From the NCBI RefSeq assembly GCF_910596095.1, contig NC_056546.1, positions 17,694,425 through 17,758,424 on the forward strand: a DNA stretch of 64,000 bases, given 5' to 3'. The position numbers and the translations under genes were made by a program. This document shows positions 17,441 through 28,800 of the stretch, piece after piece (the stretch's first letter is position 1; each line of letters opens with the position of its first letter). Under the pieces are notes generated by a model. The model saw only the letters and a program-made list of their open reading frames with translations. It made no database searches and was not told the origin of the DNA. The stretch comes from Thunnus maccoyii. Its lineage: Eukaryota > Chordata > Actinopteri > Scombriformes > Scombridae.

Positions 17441-17980
17441 GTAAGACCCGCACTGATCCAGATTTGATTGTTTTATACGGAAACACCGACAGAGGCTGTA
17501 GTTTCTTTTCTAATACAGATGATGCTGTGTTTAAACCCTGAAAACGTCATAGTGTCTTCATGATAAGATGTTGTGAAGTTGGATGCAGGATATTTACAGT
17601 GTAAATTCAGTTTTGTGCATTTAGGAACATTAATTTAATGGTGGCTGCTATGAAAAACTTCCTCTTTGTGCGCTCTCATCTGTTGTGCTCCTTTATGCGT
17701 TCACTACAGTAATATAGTAATATATGTTAAATGATGATTACCTCTCTCTGCAGTCAGTATAAGTCTCGGAATTCATACTGTAAAGGTTTCTTGCGTTATT
17801 TGGAGCTCTCCTGGACATTTTTACGCATGGGAATAGATTGTCTTCGGGCGCAGCTGCCAGTGTAGGTGTGATAATTGGATATGAATCTCGCGATGATGAA
17901 ATCAATTAACTTGCAATGAAGGTTCTTTGTCCACCGAGGGAGCCTGAACACAGAGATAGTGCGTGATCCAGTCACAAGAC

Positions 17981-18035
17981 GAGAGGAGAGGAGAGGAGAG
18001 GAGAGGAGAGGAGAGGAGAGGAGAGAAGAGAAGAG
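17981..18035. repeat. (GAGAG)n pentanucleotide microsatellite
   Basis: About nine near-perfect GAGAG units are followed by a degenerate end (GAGAAGAGAAGAGA). It lies in rassf4 intron 1, about 0.5 kb past the 5' exon. The plus strand is purine-only. Confidence 0.9.
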
Positions 18036-19079
18036 ACACACATTCAAATGTAAATTCAGCTAAATCTGAGCATCAAGCAAAAAGAGTGACCCCTACTTTC
18101 TTTGCACTGCTCTTAGCCCTTTGGTCTCCTGTGCAGCCATGTGTGGTGGTTGAATTATTCATAATAGGGACAGACTGGAATCCTTTAAGTTATGGAATAT
18201 TTATACTCCCATTATTATGTATAAATATGTATGAGAGATAGACTGACCATCCCATTATATACGTACTTTGTCAGCAGTTTCCTTGGATGTAAGTGGAGGT
18301 CAGTAGGAAGGTGGACTGATGGACATTGCTTTTATCTCAGTAATTAACATAAACACTGAATCCATGATGTCTTTTTAGTCTCACTCATGAAAGAAGAGTT
18401 TGGATCTGTGTTTTTGTCCTTTAGCTGTATGAGGAGAAGAAGAGGAACTGCAGTAAAACACAGTTAAATCAGATTCTCATATCATTGTGTCTCCACACTT
18501 TGTGCTTGGCATTCATTGTTTAGCTGAAGTTTCACCTCATTTCCCAGAGATCACTTCCCAGTCAGACAGTGGTGTGGTCAGTACTGGGCAGTCTGCTTCC
18601 TGGTATTTGTGGTGGCTGTCACTGCTCATGCAAGCATTTTTTTTCTTCTATTTTTTTCTTCTCCTTAGAAACGTCTGTAACAGCTGCAGGAAATGCAAAG
18701 GCATCACTTCCTGTGTACCAGTATTTTCTTGGGGAAGTGCTACTTCATTTGGTTTTAAGAAGAACAACTATAAGTTCCATGCAACTGTTGTGATAGATCA
18801 AAATGCTAATGAAATGAAAATATATGAAAATGTCACAAACCATAACTTTAACCAATTAAACATCCCTTTTTAACATGTGGCTGAATGTGCTGTGATGTGG
18901 AAACTAAGTGGGTCATCTGAAAAGGGAGTGAGACTTCCAACCAGTAAAGTTTATATGAAAGCTTCAAAACACAACTATCTAGTATGTTGTTAGTAGTGTC
19001 TTGGTTCTGTCCCTGCAGGTGGAGTCAGAGTCAGGAGAGATCACAATCAAAGTGAAATGAAAGTGAAACTGTGTCTCAA

Positions 19080-19375
19080 GAGCTGCAACAATTAATCAGT
19101 CAATCAACAGAAATTCAATCTGCAACTATTTTGATAATTAAATAATTGTTTTAGTCATTTCTTAGTCATTAGTCTTCTCAAATGTGATAATTTAATGATT
19201 TTGTTTTTCATACGACTGGGTATCTTTGGGTTCTAGACTTTTGGCTGGACAAATCAAGACATATGAAGATGTCAACTTTGACTATTTGGCATTTTTCACT
19301 TTATTTTTTGACACTTTATAGACAAAACTATTAACCAAGCAAATACTTAGCTGATTATAATTGTTAGTCTCCTCT
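19080..19375. repeat. Dispersed fish repeat (GCTGCAACAATTAATCAGTC family)
   Basis: The start is like the very common teleost motif GCTGCAACTAATGATTATT. It is followed by TTTTAGTCATTT and TATAGACAAAACTATTAACC-type phrases. Related stretches lie near 29880-30190, 34225-34330 and 46196-46345. The consensus family name is not known to me. Confidence 0.5.
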
Positions 19376-20330
19376 CTTCTAGTCTCTTCCACTTAACTTA
19401 ATGAATCATTCAAGCAATGCTACTCCACTTTGCAAATCTGGAGAAGTTTTGATGCACTTCATACTTTTGCCACTAGGTGGCAGCATTGTAGCATCAACAT
19501 CATGGCTATGTCCAAAGTGCATTTCAGGCATATAACAAACAAGTGTCGAAGTGCCAATGTCAGTTAAAATTTTACACTATCAGTTTTTTTTGTTTTTTTT
19601 TCGTTTTTTCGTTTTTTCAAGAGTGTCCTGGCCAAGGTAAACAGCAGCAAGGATGAGTACAGAAAACATAACATAATACATTATGTTTCAAGAATACATA
19701 TCAAAGAGAAAAAACATTGCTGCGTAAATCATGAATGGAATTTTCATACAGTCGTACAAAATATTGCATCCTGAAGACAATGTGAGATTCCTTAAAACAA
19801 CCCAATGACTATCTGGATACAATAAATTAATTAAAACGACAAAGATCATCTAAATCAGTGACTCAACGAAACACTGGAAGACAATGAAACACACGAGCTT
19901 CTAAAATACCCCTAAAAACATCATCAGCCAGTTGAGAGGATGATTTCAGTTCACAAAGAGGAGATAGAAGAAGAAATAGTTAAAATAGAAGATAAGATGT
20001 TCTTGCATTTTAATGAGACATTTCTCTTTCCTTTATATTCTTGTACTCTGCAGGTTTTTTCCATCAGTTATTAATGTTTTTGTTTTTATAAATCTGTCAC
20101 ACTGGTCTCACCAATAGCTCAGATTTATACTGTAAAAAAATAGAATAAAAAACAGTACACTGCTGTAAAAGTTGATAATGAATCAGAAGCCCTTACATAT
20201 TGAAAAGGAAACACATTTGGTAAAAAGTCTTTCTTAGCTGGGATCTAAAACGATGGTTTGGAATATGTTGTGTACAAGTATTAGTTTGTAATGATGAAAA
20301 AAACTAATATAAATCTTAAAATGTGATTTT

Positions 20331-21620
20331 AACAACAGCAGCAGAAGTATTCAGATCCTTTACTTACAATAAGTAAAAGTAGCAATACCACAATTTAACT
20401 GTCATGAGTAGCGGGGCACGTTGACCCAAAAGCAGGAGACAGCAGGCAGTTGGAACTGAATCAATCAATATTTATTTCCTCAACTCAGGAACAGGAACTC
20501 CAGAGTGTAAGCAAGGCAAAACTGAGCCAAACAGAAAGACCAGGACTTAAATACAAACTGAACTAATGAAACAACAAGGAACGGGTGGCAAGACACAAGG
20601 GCAGGCTGGGAGCTGATTGTCTGGGGGAGATACAGGGAGCAGGACAGGGCTAACGAGGATAATGCAGGCAGGTGTGGAGGGAAAAGCAGGACAGAGACAC
20701 AGGAGGAAAACCCAGAGCAGCAGAAAACCAAGAAGAAAACACAATCCTCAACCAACGTACATAAACCAGTCCAAGAACACACGTGAATACAACTTAAACA
20801 CATGCACACAAACACCACAACCTGCAAACTCTTATCTACAATCTCATGATGATGCAGCTACTCAAATACGATGCATAGAGGCTGCAAACAAAAATTACTC
20901 AAAGCTACAGATGCCAAACAAACTCCTTTTTATTAATATGTTGAGTGTTTAGTAAAAGAGTCCAGCCATTGAACAAAACACCTGTCAGTCTCTGGATAAG
21001 AACGTCTGATAAATGGCCTAAATGTGAATGCAGAAGACATGTGGAATGAACTGCCTGGTGCATGAATGGCTGCATCCTTGACTAGGTGTGTCAAACTCCT
21101 CCGTCAAGGGCCTACCACCACTCAGTCCAGTTCAACAAACGGAGAAAGTCCAAGGGCATCTGGTGGATTGACGCAGGGACATAGAGCCAGACTAGGAAAG
21201 AACCATGACATTAACAAAACTCCAGTACAGGTAAAAGTCTTCCATGCAAATTTTGACTTAAGTAAAAGTAGAGATGTTAGGAGAATACACTCAATATTCA
21301 TTTGGCAGCAGCTCCTGTCAGTGTTTAGTGTATTTTAGTATAATGGTTATTGTATTATTATTACTAATGCATTAAGCAGCATTTTAATGTTGTATTTGGT
21401 CGAGATGAAGCACATTTTTAATTGCTTATCAGCTGTTAGGTAAATTATTATAGAACAATGCAGTAAATTTAATAAGTTGATCATTTGCCTTGATTTATTA
21501 TTAACATCTCTGTCTGCAAAGTAACTAATAAATGTAGTGGTGTAAAAAGTACACATTCTTTATGAATTTTTAAGTACTTGAGTAAATGGACTTAGGTACA
21601 TTTCTGCATTTGATTTTAAG
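20331..21620. mobile_element. hAT-like non-autonomous element, split by a solo LTR
   Basis: The phrases CAGATCCTTTACTTACAATA (about 20353) and TACTTGAGTAAATGG (about 21575) are typical of the fish element ending CAGTGGTGGAA...GTAC, whose best copy here is 40808-41618. The two halves (20331-20399 and 21211-21620) are separated by an 811-bp insertion. The outer ends are eroded. Confidence 0.6.
20400..21210 (-). mobile_element. Solo LTR, 811 bp, minus orientation
   Basis: The insert starts TGTCATG and ends CATGACA, a perfect 7-bp inverted end with canonical TG...CA. It is flanked by the 5-bp duplication TTAAC (20395-20399 and 21211-21215). Read on the minus strand, it has a TATTTAAG promoter-like box near 20550 and a poly(A) signal AATAAA near 20470. 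It then ends in GCCCCGCTACTCATGACA. This is the layout of a retrotransposon LTR (Gypsy-like is my guess) left by recombination. No internal coding region remains. Confidence 0.85.
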
Positions 21621-23003
21621 TGGATCCTGTTTGTTTAAAGGCATGCAGTAACAAGGCAGTTATCTTGAGCTGTAGATATGTATCGTTTAACTTTGTCACT
21701 GCAAAAACAATATTTTACCTCAAAGTACCAAACTGCTTTCATTGACATCAAAAACACACTAGATATGAAAAACATAGATATGAAATATATGAAAAGTCCG
21801 TGAAATGACTCAGAGAAAGGGGACTTTGTTTAACAAGTCACTTTCACTTTCCATTTTACCACCATGTTGTTTCAGTCACTGAGCAAAAATGGGATCATGT
21901 TGCAGTTCTGCAACAACCCATATCAAATACCAACAGGCTTTTTGGTAGCACATAAGACAAGTTAACACATGCCTTGGTTCTTCACTTTCCATTATTCAGA
22001 TTGATGTTGGTGCAGGGCAAAAGTAAGCACAAGTGTTCAGTGTGTGTGTGTGTGACTAAATCCTGTCACATGACTTACAAGAAATCTCAGGGGTGATGTG
22101 AAGCAAGTTTACAACCCATTATATAACAGTCACTTTACCGCCCTGATCACCTGGATGTGCCAGTGTCAATCGTGCAACACAACGATATTCTAAAAAAGTG
22201 TAAAACATTAAGACCTGTGATATGCTAGAAATGCTCTTACATCAAGTTATAATATACTTGTAATTTTTTACAGTGGAATGTCATGGTGGGTGCTTTTCTA
22301 CTTAAGGATATTTGTAAATTCACTTTAGAATACTAAACAAAGATATCTCCTGTTATAGCTTAGAGATATTTATGCAGATGTTTTGACTGAGACATGTTTG
22401 CTTTGTGCCTTCCACTGACTCACATCCTGTAGTTTATTAACTAAAGGTTGTTGGTGAGGTGACCCCTCATATCCTGTCAAGGAAGTAATCATCTATCACA
22501 TCCTTCAGTTTTCAAGAAAATCAGGAGCTTAAACATTAAATAACACACACAGTGACATTATTGTTCTGATATATTTATTTAAAAAAAACAGTGTCTATAA
22601 ATGCCCATATGAAAATAAATAACTAACAAAGCTTTTCCAGCTGCATACACATAATTACATATAAACAATACATTGACCGTTTAACAGTGTTTTAAAGCTC
22701 TAACTGTTTATGTTAACATTTATGACAAGCCTCCAGGGCTTAGTTTTCAACATCACATCAGTCATTTGCACACAAAAAAATAAAGTCCTCCACTGCTGGC
22801 CTAGAAGGAGTTTGATATTCAGGCCAGACAACGTCTGAGCTGCCTGACATTTATAGAGAGAGTAAAAAACTTAGAGGCATGCTGTTCTTTTTAACAGTCA
22901 CTGATGACCTGGGTCTGCAGTTAAAGACTGCAATGGGGCAAGAATTACCATGAACACACTTTCCTTCACACAGTAGGTCTCTATCATTTGTCAGGCAGCT
23001 TGA

Positions 23004-24223
23004 CTATTGGGAGTTAGAGGAGGAGGCCCTCCTGCTGTGACCTTGGCTCCTCTGCTGAGGGCGCTGGCCTCTGCCTCTCCTCCTTCTCCTCTTCAGGCAC
23101 AGCTTCACATCACGACCCAGTTTATGAGCCCTAGAAAACACAATCAGAAGTAAAAAAAATTTAGCCTAGAGATGTGGAAGGATGTTACTGCAGTGAGTGA
23201 CCATGTTTTTTCTTGTCAAAATATTTGGATACACTGCCTGTGAGGTAGCATGAAGAGTTTACATTGAAATGAAAGGAAAGCATGAGAAAAATGTGCTGAT
23301 TTATGTTGGCGACTCTAACTGACACTCTTTACTGTTTCGCAAGTGGCAAAATGTGGGTAGGAAGAAGAACTGGCTTAGCGACAAATACTTTTGGCCGTGA
23401 TTTACAGGAAATATGAAGACGGTTGGGAAAATGTCTGTAACCAATTAAGGTGCTGGGCTGAAAAAGCCAATCCTGTAATAAGAACATTGTATATCGCTGT
23501 TGTTGTGTGCAGCGGTCATTGCCAATTTTCACTTTTAACGTAAATTGAAAGATGATCCCCTGGTGGTTTACAAAGGCTTACAGATGCAAAATTTTCAGGT
23601 AACGGTAACTGTGCATGCACGTATGAGTGTGTGTGAGTGTTTGCTGAAGGATCAAATATCTCACCTATTCCAGCAGCGAATCAGCTGTTTGCCCATCCGT
23701 TGGTCTGGATTCAGACACACTGGCTCATTGTTGCTCTTCAGCGTCACTCTGAAAAACACATGCAAACCCACACATTTAGTCACCCTCCTGCGGACACGAA
23801 TGTGGGTGAATGTGTGTGTATCTGCAGGTTTTGGTACTCACATGACTGTGAATTTGTTACAGCTGGGGCTTTTGGGGTAGACCGCGAGCTCCACAAGTTG
23901 CCCTCTGACACCCGGCTGCGTCTGTGGACACAAACATCTTCCCGGGACAAACGCGCTGTCTGACTCTCTCACTGCACAGACACAGTAAAAGGATTACAGG
24001 TTAATTCAATACAGCGCAACAGAGATTAAGTTACACTGCAAGATCACGTGCACGGACAGTTTTGCCTAAATAAAACAACAACACACACTTTTATCCAGAT
24101 GTTACTAAATTAAAATAGACAGATGTAGTATATCAGATCAATCCGTAGATTCTTACCTGTGATCATTACACAGCAGAGCACCAGGAGGGCGATCTGACAG
24201 ACTGACTGAAAATAAAGCTTCAT
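23004..24223 (-). CDS. CXC chemokine, CXCL9/10/11-like, four exons, nested in rassf4 intron 1
   Basis: Exons in transcript order: 24223-24157, 23971-23842, 23748-23665 and 23130-23004, all GT/AG, giving 135 residues. Residues 1-22 are a signal peptide rich in Cys and Leu. The mature part has the CXC pair C35-L-C37 without an ELR motif, then the partner cysteines C60 and C77. The core resembles the CXCR3-ligand group (YPKSPSC, VTLKSNNEPVCLNP, KQLIRCWNR). The exon structure (signal, CXC, third/fourth Cys, tail) is classical for CXC chemokines. Two extra cysteines (91, 105) and a long Arg-rich tail (KRRRRRGRGQRPQQRSQGH) are unusual; a basic tail also occurs in mammalian CXCL9. The expected role is a secreted leukocyte attractant. 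It is not CXCL12 despite the neighbourhood. A poly(A) signal is at 22574-22579. Which fish chemokine name applies is uncertain. Confidence 0.9.
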
Positions 24224-24274
24224 ACTGGAGACAAGCTGAGCATTGACACTGAGCCTCTGAACCACATGTTGCTG

Positions 24275-24342
24275 TTTTATACTCATGCTCCTCCCCCCTC
24301 ACCCGCACTTCGAGCTGGGCTTTCCAATCCAGGAAATTCCCC
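24275..24342 (-). promoter_or_regulatory. Chemokine promoter: TATA box and kappaB site
   Basis: On the minus strand, TATAAAA lies at 24281-24275, about 52 bp before the chemokine ATG. A perfect NF-kappaB site GGGGAATTTCC lies at 24342-24332, about 55 bp further upstream. Compact TATA plus kappaB arrangements are usual for inducible chemokine genes, so induction by inflammatory signals is inferred. Confidence 0.65.
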
Positions 24343-25033
24343 ACGGCACTTTCCTTCTTAAGTCTCAGGGCACAGGAATCAGGATGCTGGGATCAAGGAC
24401 AGTAGTCCTCTGGGCTTGTCAGGAATGACTCAACACCCTGAGGGAAACAGTGACAAATAGCTTTGACCCTTTTCTCTTTATTTTAACTACGCACTGATTT
24501 TCAGAGAACCTGATGTTGCAGATGTAAACTCTGCAGAACTGTTTATTCTTCAGAAACTACACCACAGAGATGACTTGTGAGTTGTGTGTCTATTGATGAG
24601 TAGTTTTTATGATTAAAGAGTACAAACTGGTCACATATCAGGATTCATCCTTGAATGAGATATGCCGTTTTCCGGCCTTTGTTCGACACTGTCAAGGCAT
24701 GTTTTAGTCCTGGCTGTGTGTCAATAATACCATGTGATTTCTCCTAATTTCCCACGTCTTGGTTTCAGCACAGAAACCCTTAGTTAAACAATGTGTCATT
24801 AAAAACTTCTTTAGTCCTCTCAAATTGAATCGAAAACAAAACATGACATATTAAACTAATGTGCATAGTTTATATTTATTCATAGTTTTTTTTAATGATA
24901 CAGTATATATTTTTATGTGTTTGAAAGCATAAGGTCAAAGGAATTTTCCCTCTTGGAATGATAAAGTTTACCTGTATGTTATTGTTAATGTTTCTCTTTC
25001 ATGTTTTTCTGCCACAGCTGGGCTCTAGTCAGA

Positions 25034-25809
25034 ATGGGTGAGTGTCAGACCTACGTGAAGCTCAGTGAAGAGAAACTCATACCAAAGTGAGTCCTTTTAA
25101 GTTCACATTGCATAGTAATTACAATGCAGTGAAAGCACAGTGGTGATTACATGTGTTAAATGTCATCATCACTTGCACTGAATGGCATGTACAGGAGCTA
25201 ATCTACCCATTTGTGGTCTTGTGTTTATATTCAGGTCTGATATCTTGTCACTGCTCAGGACCTACAATTGTTACCACGAAGGGAAAAACTTCCAGTTGAG
25301 GACTCGCGAGGTAAGAGAAGCTCAGCCACAGTCATGTCACCTGGCAGCAGACTGTGCTGGCAAAAATAAAAAGGTAAAGGTTGTTATCAGTTGGTGCATG
25401 TGGGTGTGCCGGATTGCAGGACAAACAGTATTGTAAAATGGGTCATGTGCATACCAAAACTGGAACCAGTTTAACCAGCACTTTGATTATTAGGCAGATA
25501 ATTAGGACATAAAACCTGGGACTCAAACAGGCGTCAAATACGGTGTTTGTTCTGAGCACAAGACTTCCAGGTTCTTTTCCAACATGCCAAATGCCTGAAA
25601 AACCTCAAAAATCCCCTTTTCCCTCCATATGAACTATTATGTTTCAGCCATATACACTAACCGCTTAGCAAAGCATTTCCACAGAATTGCTGTTGTGGTG
25701 GTCTGTAAAGCTGTTGCAAGAGTGTGGCTATTTGTTTGATAACTATTCTGTGGTTTTTACGGTCCGGAGTTCCCCTTTGTGGTCACCAGTAGATTGCTGA
25801 GAGAGAGAC

Positions 25810-25842
<33 letters not shown>

Positions 25843-28800
25843 GGGCAGGGCAGGATGGTCATGATTTGTCCATCTGTTTTGTCCCCCTTCAGCCAGACTC
25901 ACTAAATTGTCTCATTCTGGGAAAATCCCCCATAGTCACAGACCTAATATGGCAGAGAACATGTAACATATATATATATACATATACACAGTATATTGAC
26001 AATACTAACCTAATATTAACAATCAAAATGATACAATAGCTTGAAACTCTTCAGAGGAACTGAAGACTGAAGATATCTGCTCATTATAATCCCACATTAT
26101 AGACCAAAGAGTGACTCAACACTTTGCAATTTGGTGCAAAAACACTGTAACTTTGTAACAGGTCATCTGGGATGGGTAGCATAAACTGGACTTAAGTAAG
26201 CCTGGTCCTAACCACTAAGTCGGTCTTTAAGACCAAACTTCATCTTGAACAATCTCCTGCTGTTTTGCTAATTTGTAGATAATCATCTCTAATTCTTTAA
26301 TGTGGACTTTTAACAGAAGCTGTAGGCAAGTTTATGTTATTCAACCAAAACCTACTTCACTAATAACTAAACAGACTTAGTGTACTTAATTAGTAACTTA
26401 ATATGCGTCGCAAGTCTCATAGCTGTAAAAGGAGACAAGTGGTCCAAAGTTTCAGTTTCGTATGAAATGTGGAAAACTGACAAAAAAGGAGTTGAGGGTC
26501 CCACCCAGAATAGGACAATGACTCACTTTGAAGTGACAATGACTCATTACAGTATCTGATCTACAGTATTTTGTCAAGAACAATATACTCCCAAGAGAGC
26601 TGTATACCAACATCATGGCAGCCTTTTAGCCAGATTGTTTTGATAGTGTTGCCAAAATTTAACAAATTCCACATATATCTCTTGGAAAATACACCTTAAT
26701 CTCAATGAGACTGCCTGATTAAATAAAGATTAAATAATTGTCTTAATTTAATGTCTAGCAAACATTGTTCATCAAAATGTTCTGGTAAGCATAAAGAAGC
26801 ATAAATTCGGCCTGATGAAGACCCAGTGAGGTCAAAATGTTGCCTTTTCAGTCAGTATTAAAAGGAGCTACAATCCAGTGTGCACACACTTTCCTTCATT
26901 TTATTTGTTCTGTGCCTGACCTAAAACATGGTATTTGCAAGCATAAATGAATCACTGTGATTACAGACAAAACTGTGTAAAGACAGCATTGCTAGCTCAA
27001 TTTAGTGTAACTGAAATGCTGCATTTGTTGGGAAAACATCTATTTTCACTGCACCTGTGAACCCAACACCATCAGATCATTTGAGTGATATGACTCTTGT
27101 TGAGTATACCTACTGCTGAGGAGAAGAGCAGGTCTTTTCTTGTTCCATTGTTCAGTTCTTACTGTGGAAGTTCTGCATCAAAACGATACAGAAACAACTT
27201 AACTTGCTATGAGAGGTTCTTCTCACAGGCATTACTGCTGTTAGAAGCTTTAATGAACCACTTATCAGTCTTATATTTGTCTGTCGTAGTACTTAGACTA
27301 CATGTATCACATTTTGTCTGACACATTTTTGGTCCTGGACCAGCATCTAAACCAAATATGTCACTGCTGAGTAATACTTTGCACACATCTCCACAAAATA
27401 TCTGGTGAGTCAGATATTTTGTAAAATCTTTTGGCCCAGTATTTGTATTTGTATCTCTTTTTGTTGAGGCAGCAAAATTATTTGTATTTGCATTCAAATA
27501 AAAGTGGAAAGAGGCTTAAAAATCCTGTTTTGTTTTTATTACGCTTTTAATTTTAGAAAATTAAAGTGTTAGTGTTTGTGAAAAAACTACCTTACGAAGG
27601 AGGTCCCCACACCAAGTCTTGAACTAGAGTCTCCCAGATCATAGACGACTGAACTAACTACTGAGCTAAAACTTTACTCAACGCCTTAATGCAGACAGAC
27701 CTCTACCTATTTATACACCCATAACAGAGACAACACACCGTGTAACGTGTAGGGAAGAACTGCAAAGGCGATTCTTGCTTTGCACTTTTCATTTATTGCC
27801 TATTTGCCTACTACAACCTAACTTTGTGGAAAGGAGAAGGGGAACAACAGGTTATGGATAGTCCCTTGGGAGCACTTCGCATGTGCCCCCACGTGACAGA
27901 CTGACAGACAGAGAGAGACTGAGATATGAGATACGATGTAACCGACCTGCGCTCTGGTATTTGACAAGTTTTTTTTTCTTCCTGAAAACAAAAATTTTTG
28001 AAAAGTATTTGTATGAAACAAATATTCATAAAACCCCACTATTTGTGCTTTGCCGAATAACGTATTTGTATTCGGGCACATCCCTAGTAAGTACAAAAGT
28101 ATTAGCAGAGAAATGTATCAATAGTAAAATGACTTATTAGGCAGCAGAATGTTCCTGTCACTGTACTGTTATATATAAATAATGTTTTATTATATAGGAT
28201 TTGAGGTGGTGAAAAGAGCTTTTCTACAAAACCATTAGTGACTAATTAAAAGGTGTGCTGTAAAGTAATTAAATACATTTACTCAAGTTTAAATGTGAGG
28301 TACTTGTACTTTACTTTAGTATTTCCATTTCATTCTATTTTACACTTACACTTCACTAGATTTTGTGACAAATGTACTTTTAACTCCACTACATCTATTA
28401 AGATTACATTTAAATACAACACACGTGGCCATCTGAGGCTGTAAGATGTGATGTGTTGAATTCAACAGTATAAAGTAGACCAGGTCAGCCTACACTGTGC
28501 TGTATGACTAATAATAATCTAACAATTTAACATTTTCACAGGTGGCATTCTGCTGCCTAATAAGTCATTTTACTATTGATACATTTCTCTGCTAATACTT
28601 TTGTACTTACATAAGTAAAATTATGAATACATGACAGTACAGTACTTGTTATGTAGTATTTTTATAATGTGGATTTGTGACTTCTTCCACCATTACATGA
28701 TTATATATGATTAGGTTGAAAGTGAAGAAAGTGTTTCTGAACAAAGCACTTTTCTCCTGCTGTAATAATTTATGTTTGAAATGATATAGTGACATTGTTA

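Noticed and set aside
18487..18873. 128-codon plus-strand frame in rassf4 intron 1
   Set aside because: Phe-rich translation of a T-rich stretch, no splice-bounded structure, no family resemblance.
20480..20952. Overlapping frames of about 110 codons
   Set aside because: They lie inside the solo LTR, which is non-coding.
23004..24223. Calling the chemokine CXCL12 because of synteny
   Set aside because: The protein lacks CXCL12 hallmarks and its core (SPSC, VTLK, CLNP) is that of the CXCL9/10/11 group.
27597..27690. Functional tRNA gene
   Set aside because: The boxes are degenerate, no cloverleaf with acceptor stem can be drawn, and it lies within a repeat.
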